This document shows positions 55,601 through 64,000 of a DNA stretch of 64,000 bases, piece by piece. Made by a program: the position numbers and the translations under genes. The stretch comes from Parasponia andersonii (Eukaryota > Streptophyta > Magnoliopsida > Rosales > Cannabaceae), in NCBI GenBank assembly GCA_002914805.1, contig JXTB01000108.1:422835-486834 (forward strand), given 5' to 3'. The notes under the pieces are model-generated. The model saw nothing but the letters and a program-made list of their open reading frames with translations. It did no database searches and was not told the origin of the DNA. Each line of letters opens with the position of its first letter. Positions within the stretch are counted from its first letter, which is position 1.

Positions 55601-57049
55601 GAGGAAGAAGAAAAAGAAGAAGAAGCAATCAAACAATAAGAGAGTGATAGAGAGTAAGAGGTAATAACAAGAAACTAATTCTAAATTTTTTACATTAGAG
55701 AGAGAGAGAGAAGAAGAAGAAGAAGAAGAAGAAGACGTTGAGGATAAAGTGGAAAGAATTAATAAAATAGTCTCAAACTCACAGTGTTTACAGTACCTTT
55801 TCAGCATCATATCCACACTGACCTGTAAAAAAAATAATAATAATAAATAAAATAAAAACTCCGATCAAAAAATATTCAACTAATCACCACAAGTGATAGT
55901 ATGCTATTTTTTAGAAAGTACAGCAAACTTGATTGAAATGCATGATACGCCTATAAGCAATAACAACAGAACTGTTGAAAAGGAATTACATGAAACTTCA
56001 ACCGACTGCGAAGTGTAAAGGGAAATTAGCCATAACATGGGTCCCATTCATATGTACCAAAAATGAATTTCCACCCGACAATTCTCATAAAAAATTCAAT
56101 TACCATTGACTAGGCCAACTTATAATTTATTTTTCTATTGTGCTCAAAGAAATCCTTCATTTCCTCAACAGGATCTCATTATAAGATTCTCAACACTTTT
56201 GTTAGCATTTTAATAGTCAATATTATTTCGATAGATAATTTTTTATTAAATAAGGCCACAAAAATAAGATTACAAAAAACAGAAAAACGCAAACACTCTA
56301 AAGGGTTTTCTAAGGTAAAAATGTTTTTCCCTTGAAAAAAGACAAATAAAAGGGTGTTTTCAACGTATATAATAAGCAATCAGATATCCAAGTCGCTTTT
56401 GCCAGAGGTCTCCAAATATTTTGATATGCTACAACTCCAAAAACAGAAATAAATAAATAAACTCAAAAAGAAAAGGAAAAAAAAAAAACAGACAGGGACA
56501 GAATCACTAACACAGTACGTCTCTAACAATGGCCAAGTTCAGCTCCGAATCTTCTCCAAGCATCGAGCAAAGAAACTGTTCAGCTCCCTCATCGACAACC
56601 CCATTTCCAAAACCTTTCAGCTTCACACCACTTGTCCTCGAATCCCTACTCATGTACTCCTTCCCCAGAACCGTCGAAACAGTGCCAGTGGCCGCAACCA
56701 CCCTCTTCTGCTTGCTCCCTCTAGAATCCTTCTCCTTCACCAAACTTTCAACATAACTCGTCTCCACAAACCCTTCGGACGATCCAGAACCCGAACCCGA
56801 ACCAGACGTCGAACTCGTCGATGGGTCATCGGCAATTTCCCATAAGGCTCGCCCTAAGATCTCTACGGCCTGGTCCCGGTCCCCTTTGGCTTCCCGGTAA
56901 GCCGAGACCGCATCGTCCACAGAGGCCAAAGAGAAGGCCTCGGTCAGCGCGTTGACCACCTTCTGTTCGTCGCCACCATGGTCGACGACCTTCTTCGGAG
57001 CCGGCGAGCTTCTCTTCTTCTTCTTCTTCTTCTTCTCCGTGTGCTTCAT
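44252..57049 (-). CDS. CUE/DUF1771/Smr-domain protein (At5g58720-like)
   Basis: Eleven exons: 57049-56512, 55822-55797, 54922-54809, 54431-54346, 54011-53776, 52883-52813, 50481-50425, 50302-50241, 50122-50016, 49845-49775, 44374-44252; 1491 nt, 496 aa, in frame throughout with GT-AG ends. The N-terminus has a Lys run and a UBA-like helix pair, then a CUE-like segment around residues 155-200 split over exons 1-3. DUF1771 covers about 335-400 ([20 protein letters not shown] ... [10 protein letters not shown]). The Smr domain covers about 403-491, with IDLHGQ at 407-412 and TGCGTHG at 441-447, the two conserved loops. Smr domains are nucleic-acid-binding or nicking domains; the plant protein's role is little known. 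Intron 10 is 5.4 kb because of Copia C; intron 6 (2.3 kb) holds an NF-YC fragment and a MITE. Confidence 0.9.
44605..44765 (-). repeat. 3' LTR of Copia C
   Basis: 161 bp. Minus-strand start TATTAGATTTGTAA, with a TATA-like TATATAAAAC inside. It includes (TTAG)n-type slippage TTAGTTAGTTAGTTAG that differs from the 5' LTR. Confidence 0.9.
44773..48992 (-). pseudogene. Gag-pol of Copia C (broken)
   Basis: Gag (UBN2/DUF4219-type, 48992-48336) is the longest open part, 218 codons. A CCHC-like remnant follows near 48150. The protease motif is damaged: the catalytic D-S-G reads Asp-Phe-Arg in the ICSNANAF neighbourhood (about 47860). The pre-integrase H/C block is near 47400-47300, integrase C-terminal part near 47030-46780, RT near 46030-45820 ([24 protein letters not shown]) and RNase H down to 44773. 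Many stops and frame changes throughout. A non-functional remnant. Confidence 0.9.
49178..49337 (-). repeat. 5' LTR of Copia C
   Basis: 160 bp, directly followed on the minus strand by the PBS. Confidence 0.9.
51076..51090. other. Short assembly gap (15 N) in the NF-YC piece
   Basis: Falls at the start of the third NF-YC exon, just before HQLPLARI. Confidence 0.9.
51224..51260. repeat. (TA)n(CA)n microsatellite
   Basis: TATATATATATACACACACA-type run immediately left of MITE copy 1. Confidence 0.9.
51266..51600. mobile_element. MITE copy 1 of a (TA)n-associated family
   Basis: 335 bp, starting GAGCACCAATCTAGTAGGTA and ending with TGGATTGGCAACC, whose reverse GGTTGCCAATCC matches the left end. 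Terminal inverted repeats run through the A/T tract into AGCC/GGCC. It contains an internal 95-bp tandem duplication (units starting at 51368 and 51463). It is bordered by (TA)n/(CA)n on the left and (TA)14 on the right. Confidence 0.8.
52368..52682. other. Odd island: T/G homopolymers, foreign-looking segment, (TA)n and poly-A
   Basis: A T run, then long G runs (52377-52400), then about 220 bp with different composition (52420-52645), then (TA)14, an N at 52682 and 27 A. It sits between the NF-YC piece and Smr exon 6. Nothing recognisable is encoded; the open frame 52428-52646 matches no family I know. It could be a misassembly or an inserted fragment. Confidence 0.6.
55507..55735. repeat. 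Tandem duplication with (GA)n in intron 2 of the Smr gene
   Basis: Two copies of about 115 bp starting CAATCAAACAATAAGAGAGTG (near 55507 and 55626). Each ends in TTTTTTACATTAGAGAGAGA followed by GAAGAA repeats of different length. Confidence 0.85.
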
Positions 57050-57609
57050 CTATGGCCGGCGATGGTGACTAGCTGACTAGCTGGGTTCCCAACCAAACGG
57101 GAATAGGAATACTCAGAAGAAATCCGAGTGAAGACCAAAATTAGGGTTTCTGAAATCGGTGGATCGTGAAGATGAACAGAAGCCCTAATTTGGAGAATCG
57201 GAAGGGATGAAAAATCCAAAAAGTTATTGAAGGTAGTTTGTCAAGCTAAAGCTGGGATTCCCTTCCCGAATGAAAAAGGAGTAGTTGAGGTTGAGATCAT
57301 ATTCTATTTTTGAGCAAAGAGAAAAAAATGTGTATGTGTTTTTTTTTTTTTCCCGGCTTCTTTGGCGAGGAATCTGTGGACCCACGCTCTATTATTTTGC
57401 TGATCCGAACACGTTTTTTTGACCTGACTCCTTATTAGTTAAATGGTGTCGTTTTTTTGGTTAGAATGGGGTTGATCACCCCAACACGATATGTCGTTTG
57501 ATACTTTTGGAACTTTGATGTCGTTTAAACAATCAACCACAATTGTGAATAGATGTGATTTTTGTCAAATATAACTAATTCTCGGTCTGTAGCGGATGGT
57601 TGCACATTA

Positions 57610-57656
<47 letters not shown>

Positions 57657-57906
57657 ATCCGTTTGGTTGGACGGATTGGACTGAATTTGATAGGATTGTT
57701 TTAGGGATGTGACTTATTTGGTAGAGTATTAGACTAAAAGACGGGACTAAATAAAATAATAGTTAAAAAAAATTGATAAGCATGTTATAGACTTTTTTTC
57801 TATTTTACAAGCCCAAATACAAGTCTAAGAATATATTAAACGGTATAAATTAACCAAATAAATTTATTAATATAGTTTAATGCAATTTTAGGCAAGTAAA
57901 ATACGT
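57050..57906. other. Smr gene upstream region and AT-rich intergenic DNA
   Basis: 57050-57300 is the likely promoter and 5' UTR of the Smr-domain gene, without a clear TATA box. 57608-57658 is (TA)n. No gene seen. One N at 57907. Confidence 0.5.
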
Positions 57907-57907
57907 N

Positions 57908-58075
57908 TCTAATGGTGATCCAATGGCTATAATGAACTGCATGAAAAGACGTGCATCATTAATGCTCCTTCTCTTTCCTACTTTTTACAATAAAAAAATG
58001 TGCATGCTAAATTTTCATTGGCCAAATTGATACCTATGTATAGGTAAAAAAAAAATACCTACTGGATTGGTGCCC
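57908..58075. mobile_element. MITE copy 2 (truncated)
   Basis: Shares the ATGGTGATCCAATGGCTATAA ... CTGGATTGGTGCCC text with copies 1 and 3. The left terminal repeat is missing at the N (57907); the right end abuts ATATATATT. Confidence 0.75.
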
Positions 58076-58424
58076 ATATATATTCTTAAGCTATAATATA
58101 TATTTCTTTCTAATAATTTGAAAGTTTGATTTTCTAATATTACATTGAATTACTTCATCTGTTTTTATTTGGCATCTTCATTATGAGATTTTTACATCAT
58201 GAACTTTGGTCACAAATAATCTACGTGTGGAAATTATTTGATGAGCTATGTTGATAGACTATCTCTATCATTATGAAATTACTTCTTTATATGATGTTAT
58301 TTATACTAATTATCATCATAAATTATTATTGTGGCAATACTTATGTACTTATAATTAATCTTTCAATTCTGAGATTTTCATATCCATACATTTGATTACA
58401 AACATCTATAATATATATATATAT

Positions 58425-58660
58425 GGTTGCCAATCCAATAGGTAATTTTTTTTTTTACCTATGGGTAGGTATTTTTTTAGCCATTGGATCACCATCTAAT
58501 AGTGAGCCGATGGCTATAATAAAGTACATGAAAATACGTGCATCATTAATGCTCTTTCTCTCTCTTACTTTTTACAATAAAAAAATGAATATGCTAAATT
58601 TTCATTGGCCAAATTGATACCTATGCATAGGTAAAAAAAAAATTACCAACTGGATTGGTG

Positions 58661-58663
<3 letters not shown>
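58425..58663. mobile_element. MITE copy 3 (complete, 239 bp)
   Basis: Left end GGTTGCCAATCCAATAGGTA, right end in reverse GGGCACCAATCCAGTTGGTA: terminal inverted repeats of about 55 bp including the T tract and ACCTATG. Both sides join (TA)n directly. Inverted relative to copy 1. Confidence 0.82.

Positions 58664-58666
<3 letters not shown>

Positions 58667-58727
<61 letters not shown>
58667..58727. repeat. (TA)n microsatellite, about 30 units
   Basis: Uninterrupted AT dinucleotides directly right of MITE copy 3. Confidence 0.95.
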
Positions 58728-58733
<6 letters not shown>

Positions 58734-58865
58734 ATTATGTCTTCGAGTATTGCTAATTTAATATATTAGATAATCGTATTTTATTTCTCCATGACCACGT
58801 TTTAATTATGTTATGAGTTTCTTATTCCTAACTATATTATATTTTATGATATAATAGTCCTCATA

Positions 58866-61190
58866 ATGTTAAATCTCACAAAGCTTGAATTCGTTGTCCT
58901 TGAAATTTCGGACAAAAATTATTTGACATGGACATTTGATGCTGAAATTTATCTTAATGCTACGAATCTTAGAGAAACAATTAAAGAATGAAATACGACA
59001 TCCATTCAGGATTGCGCAAAAGCCATGATTTTCCTTTGATACTATTTGCATGAAAGATTGAAAATTGAATATTTAATGGTAAAAAAATTTATCGATGCTC
59101 TAGCAAAGTTTAAAGGAAAGGCATGACCACCAAAAACCGTGATACTCTTTAAAGCTCATTATGGCTGGAAGCACTTGAGTCTACAAGATGTTAAAATAGT
59201 TAACGAATATAATTTAACAATATTTAAAATTACTTCTCAGTTGAAATTATGTAGAGAAAAGATTACTCGCGAAGATATGTTAGAATAAACATACTCCACT
59301 TTATATGCTTCAAATATTGTCCTGCAGTAATAATATCAGGAGCATGGTTTTAAAAATATTCTGAGTTAATTTCATGTTTACTTGTTATTGAATAAAATAA
59401 TGAGTTATTAATGAAAAACTATAAAATTTGTCTCACTGGTTTGATAACATTTCTTAAAATAAATACTGTATCAACTACTAATTATGGACATAGACATGGT
59501 CGTGATCATGGTTGAGGTCGTAGTTGTGGCAAAGTTCATGGTCGAAATTTTTCTTGGTATCATGGTGGTCACTATTGACCTATGTGGCTTTCAATTTTAT
59601 CTTATTTTGATAATAATAAACATGTGATTTAGTTACTATTAACTGGCTTGAGTTTGTAGTTATGCAGTTGAAAAAAAAATTGATAAAACTCAAGATATGA
59701 AGTCCTCAAGAATAATACATCATTGAAAAATCTCGAAGGTTGAAGATGAATGTGAAAAATCAAGATTCAAAACTAAGTCTAAATAGGTTAAAATTTATTT
59801 CCTAGTCTTGTACTTGATTTATTGCATTGCACAAAAAATTCTCTTTAATATGGCTCAAAAATCTTTCAAGTAATTTTTTAAACAAATCTTCAAAGAATTA
59901 GCTAAATTTTAAATCCATTGATTATTTAAAAATAATTATCATTTCTAATCTAACCCAAATATTCTCAAAAGTACAGTTTCTTAATGTTAAAAATGTTTTG
60001 CAAAAGAAAGTTTTAAAAACGACCAAATTAGTTCAAAGAAATGAAAAAAAATTGTTTCTGACTGATTTTGGTCAACCAAAATAAAGGCAAAAAATGGTCG
60101 TTGGAGCTGAACTGGCATATCGGACTCTAACGACTAGTTTTTTGGTCAACTAAAATTTTGGCAGTAAGATACCAACGATCAAAAATGGTTAGTTTTTGAA
60201 GATGTCTTTAAATAGAGCCAAGTTTGATGACTTAAAAATAGAGAATACGAACCTATATTGATACCCAATCAGTTTCTAAGTGCAAGAACTCTCTTTTATT
60301 CAACTATAACTTTTAAATCTATTTGAGCCATTTCTAGAGCATTATTTGTCCATTGTTTTCAAATCACCTAAGCTTATCTTGTATTATTTCTTTGAGAGGT
60401 GATTCTTTGAGTAAGTGTTCACTTGTATTTTCATAAAAACATTATTGAGAGGTGAGGTTGGCACCAGAGTCATAAACAACCCAGTATAGGTGAGGTTGAC
60501 ACCGAATTCTAAACAATCCATGGTCAGGCATAATAGAGCCGGATTCAAGACTATTGTAAAAGTGTGGGTGTGCCTAAAAAGAAATCGCTCCGGATTGTAC
60601 AAGCCCATAATCTTAATTCGATTGTGGAATGCTCTAAGCAGGTTGCTGAGAGCTAGTGACGTAGGCAAACCATCGAGTTTGTCGAATCTCGTAAAAATAG
60701 CATTTGCATCTCCTTATCTCTATCTCTTTAATTTATTTACTTTGAAATTATGGTTATTTATTTGCTATTTTTACTCGCTCCATTCATTATTTACTCATTC
60801 TTGTTACTTTATTCAAAAAGTTTTTAAAAGTCTGAAAACTCAATTCACCCCCTCTTGGGTTAGCTATTCCTGGGACAACAGTCACAAAAACTCTTCAAAC
60901 TTTAAGAAAACTGCGACTCATCAGAAAGTGAGAAAATAATAAAGAGATGCAACTAAAATGAAATGGTGAACCATCCAAAAATTCTGAGAATCTTTGCTAT
61001 GGATGTAGTATGAGAGGATATTGATTGCGTACCTGTCATATGCCCAAATATCTTGTTAACCTTTACCAAGCATCACTGAAGGAAAAAAGAAAGACCATAG
61101 AGACGAACTTTGTTGAACACAATGTTCTTATGGATTTTTCCTATTTGGATATTTCAGACTTCTTTGAAAATCTAACCAAGAAAAATTATT
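58866..61190 (+). pseudogene. Gag of Copia E, interrupted by solo LTR
   Basis: Starts at ATG 58866 (MLNLTKLEFVVLEISDKNYL), a UBN2-type Copia gag. Stops at several points (for example 58992, 59127, 59287). The reading frame before the insert (Gly-Gly-His, ending 59572) continues after it as Lys-Asn-Ser-Ser. The zinc knuckle C-x2-C-x4 (CYGCSMRGY) lies near 60998-61030 with a stop inside where Trp or His is expected. Confidence 0.82.
59573..60880 (+). mobile_element. Solo LTR (SIRE-like Copia) inside Copia E gag
   Basis: 1308 bp, starting TATTGACC (probably TGTTGACC originally) and ending CTGGGACAACA, with perfect 5-bp duplication GTCAC (59568-59572, 60881-60885). The 3' part (GACGTAGGCAAACCATCGAG, then TTCACCCCCTCTTGGGTTAG) resembles the end of plant SIRE-type LTRs from memory. 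Removing it restores the gag frame. No internal region or second LTR, hence solo. Confidence 0.82.
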
Positions 61191-61369
61191 AATGGGCTAG
61201 TAACATCTAAGTTTGTTATGTATTAGATTATATAATCTTAGTGTGCTATTTTCAATTCATGTTTATGTAAATTATTGCTTTTTTAAGTTACATATTTCAG
61301 TATATCTTTCATTTAATAATTATAGTTCTTTTGCTTGTGAAGAAATATAAATTTCACTAATATTAGTTT

Positions 61370-64000
61370 GAAGATCAATGGTAAAGATATTTGTCTGGAA
61401 AATAGTGCAATAACGCATATAATCCTTAAAGATAAAAAGATTTTATAAAATTATCATTATTAAAGGCAAATGTGAATATAATTTCAGGTACCACAAAAAT
61501 AATTGAAGGATCTAGAAGAGCTATAATAATACCACCCAGAGAAACAAAATTAATTATAAATAACGCTTTATTCTCTAGCAAATCTATAAGATATTTACTA
61601 AGTTTTAAAGATATACATTATGATGAATATCATATTGAGACCACAAATGAGAACAATATAGAGTGCCTTTACATTACTTCTACTAGAAAAACTATGTCCA
61701 TTTTCCTCTAGGTTGTATTATATATTTATAAGTACGATTGAATTACATAATGTGATGACCAAAAAAGATTATAATCCTAAACTTTTCTCTATTTGGCATA
61801 ACCATCTTAGTCATCTTGAGTCAATCATATACAAAGAATTATTAAAAACTCATGATGACATCCATTAAAGAACTAGAAGTTTCTTTTGTCCAATGAATTT
61901 TTCTGTTCAGCTTGTTTTTAAGGCAAATTAATTATTAAGTCATTTCTAACGAAAGTTGTAGTTGAGTCTACTACATTTCTAAAAGAAATTCAAAGAGATA
62001 TATATGGGCCGATTCATCCAGTATATGGACTGATTTTTTATAGTGTTGATAGATGTTTCAATACGGTGTCATATGTTTGCTTATTATCTACTCGTAATAT
62101 TACATTTGCGAGACTTCTTGCTCAATTAATTCATTTAAGAGTACAATTTCTAGATTATACAATAAAAATTATTCGTCTTGATAATGTCGATGAGTTTACA
62201 TCTCAAGCTTTTAATGATTATTATATATCAATTAGAATTGTTGCCCATACATATGCACATAATGGTTTAGCTTAACCATTTATTAAACGCATTTAATTAA
62301 TTGTTAGACCATTATTAATAAGAACAAAGTTACCTGTTTTTGCTTAGGAGCATGTTGTATTACATGTTGCAGCTTTTATTTACATTAGACCCACAGGCCA
62401 TCGAAAATACTCCCCACTATAACTTACTTTTGGTTAAGAACCAAATATCTCCCATAAACGAGTTTTTAGTTGCACAGTGTATGTACCAATCGCTTCACCA
62501 CAATACACCAAGATGAGCCCTCAAAGAATATTGAGGATTTATGTTGGTTTTGAGTCTCCTTCTATCATCAAATATCTTGAACCCCTAACGGGTAACTTTT
62601 TTACAATACGGTTTACCGATTATCAATTTGATAAAACCAAATTCCCACCATTAGGGAGAGAAAAATAACAACTAGAAAAACAACTTGAAATTTTATAGAA
62701 TGCATTATTATTATCTCATTTTGATCTTCACACTAGTCAAAATGAACTAGAAGTTTAGAAAATTATATATTTGCAAAATATTATAAATCAATTACCTGAT
62801 GCATTCATAGATATAAAAAAGAGTGACTAAATCATATGAACAACTATAAATGCTCTTGCTCAGATTAATATCCCTATAGAACAATCTTTGAGCATAATAG
62901 TAAGTGAGTCTAAGGTACACATAAAGCATGGAAGATCAATTGGATCTAAAGATAAAATCCCTAGGAAGAAAAGAGGATATATTACGGAAATTGGTCATCC
63001 TAAAAACGATAGTATTCCTAAAGAAATAACCACATTGCCAAAACAGTCAGTTAACATAACTAAACAAATAACTCCAGAAGAGATTCAGGTACTTCATGAT
63101 ATTGAAAATAAAGAGAACTCAATAAGTCATGTCAACTTAAGAAAGGAATAGAATTACGATAAAACTATTGTTAACAATATATTTGCATATGCAGTAATTA
63201 CTGATATAACAAATGAAAGCGAGGATCTTGAACCAAAATTCATCAAAGAATTTTGACGTAGAAATGATTGGCTAAAATAGAAAGACGCAATACTGGAAGA
63301 ACTAAAATCTCTTGGGAAAAGAGAAGTATTTTGACCTATTGTCCAAACACCTGAAGGTGTGAATTTAGTTCGATACAAATGAGTCTTTGTACGAAAACAT
63401 AATGAGAAAAATGAGATTGTAAGATACAAAACACAACTTATAGCATAAGATTTTTCACAAAGACCAAGAATAGATTTTGAGGAGATATATTCTCCTGTGG
63501 TGGATGCGATAACATTACGATAATTAATTAGTCTAGCAGCCTCTGAAGAATTTGAAATGCGTTTGATGGATGTTGTAATAACATATTTATATGGATCACT
63601 TGATAGTGATATTTATATGAAAATTCCTAATGGATTTAAAGTACATGAAGTACTTAATACAATACCAGGATAAATGTGTTCAATAAAATTACAAAGATCT
63701 TTATATGGATTAAAGCAATCTAGACGCATATGGTACAATCATCTTAGTAAATATATTTTGAATAAAGGATATATGAATAGTTCTATTTGTCCATGCATCT
63801 TTATTAAGAGCTCAGAAATTGGATTTTGCTCATTGCAGTATATGATGACGATTTGAATATCATTGGGAATCTTGAAGAGATTAATGAGGTAATAAGGTAT
63901 TAAATGAAAGAATTTGAAATGAAAGATCTCGGGAAAATAAAATTTTATCTTGGTCTCCAGATCGAGAATTTACCAAATGGTATACTTGTACATCAATCGA
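61370..64000 (+). pseudogene. Pol of Copia E: protease remnant, integrase, RT (partial)
   Basis: Pre-integrase block near 61780-61860, integrase core near 61990-62280 with RLDNVDEFTSQAFNDYY (the DNGGEF block degraded to DNVDEF), the linker to 63150, RT from about 63240 with LMDVVITYLYGSL near 63560-63600, LYGLKQSRRIWY near 63700-63735, and the catalytic box reading Tyr-Asp-Asp-Asp near 63840 in place of Tyr-Val-Asp-Asp. Stops throughout. The window ends inside RT. Confidence 0.87.

Larger units (their letters stand above)
58866..64000 (+). mobile_element. Ty1/Copia element E (decayed, runs off the window)
   Basis: Gag, integrase and RT remnants follow one another in the right order on the plus strand, with many stops. 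A 1308-bp solo LTR (59573-60880) is nested in gag. Neither LTR of E was identified: the 5' side is masked by MITE and (TA)n sequence, the 3' side is beyond 64000. Confidence 0.88.

Overview
This 64-kb window is nuclear DNA of a flowering plant, very probably a eudicot, taken from a draft assembly (N runs at 1759-1760, 14612-15512, 16820, 51076-51090, 52682 and 57907). The evidence is GT-AG introns in every host gene, plant-specific gene families (an ELF4 clock protein, an APD-type RING ligase, an ER-type cyclophilin) and heavy loading with plant LTR retrotransposons and MITEs. No tRNA, rRNA or CRISPR was seen. Species cannot be named from the sequence.

Layout. (1) 1-16859: an old Ty1/Copia element (D, + strand) split by a 12.7-kb Ty3/Gypsy element (A, 1470-14183, TSD GTCTC) and carrying a second LTR-like insert in its 3' part. 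(2) 16860-26947: a host gene island. It holds an APD-like RING E3 ligase (-, 10 exons), head-to-head with a CYP20-1-like secretory cyclophilin (+, 7 exons), then a small unrecognised 4-exon gene (-) and an ELF4 gene (-). (3) 26948-39255: a second, closely related Gypsy element (B, TSD GTTAG), inserted about 0.7 kb upstream of ELF4. (4) 39256-44251: AT-rich DNA with a Tourist-like MITE apparently carrying a 2.2-kb TIR element. (5) 44252-57049: one 11-exon gene (-) for a CUE/DUF1771/Smr-domain protein. Its introns hold a complete Copia element (C, TSD ACAGA), a truncated NF-YC gene piece, a MITE and tandem duplications. (6) 57050-64000: two more copies of that (TA)n-associated MITE and a decayed Copia element (E, +) that itself contains a 1.3-kb solo LTR (TSD GTCAC) and runs off the window end.

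The least ordinary content is in Gypsy elements A and B. Both look like the Tat lineage (second RNase H-like segment, DGGSS protease, more than 12 kb long). Between pol and the 3' LTR both carry an antisense gene that resolves into five exons with canonical splice sites at the same places in both copies, a 998-codon spliced frame in A apart from point stops, and a TATA box about 125 bp upstream of the antisense ATG. Both also carry 73-bp hairpin repeats and a 99-bp tandem array whose copy number differs fourfold (8 versus 2).

Host exon models were built by reading splice sites and frame by hand. All of them sum to an intact reading frame, but none was checked against transcripts or databases.
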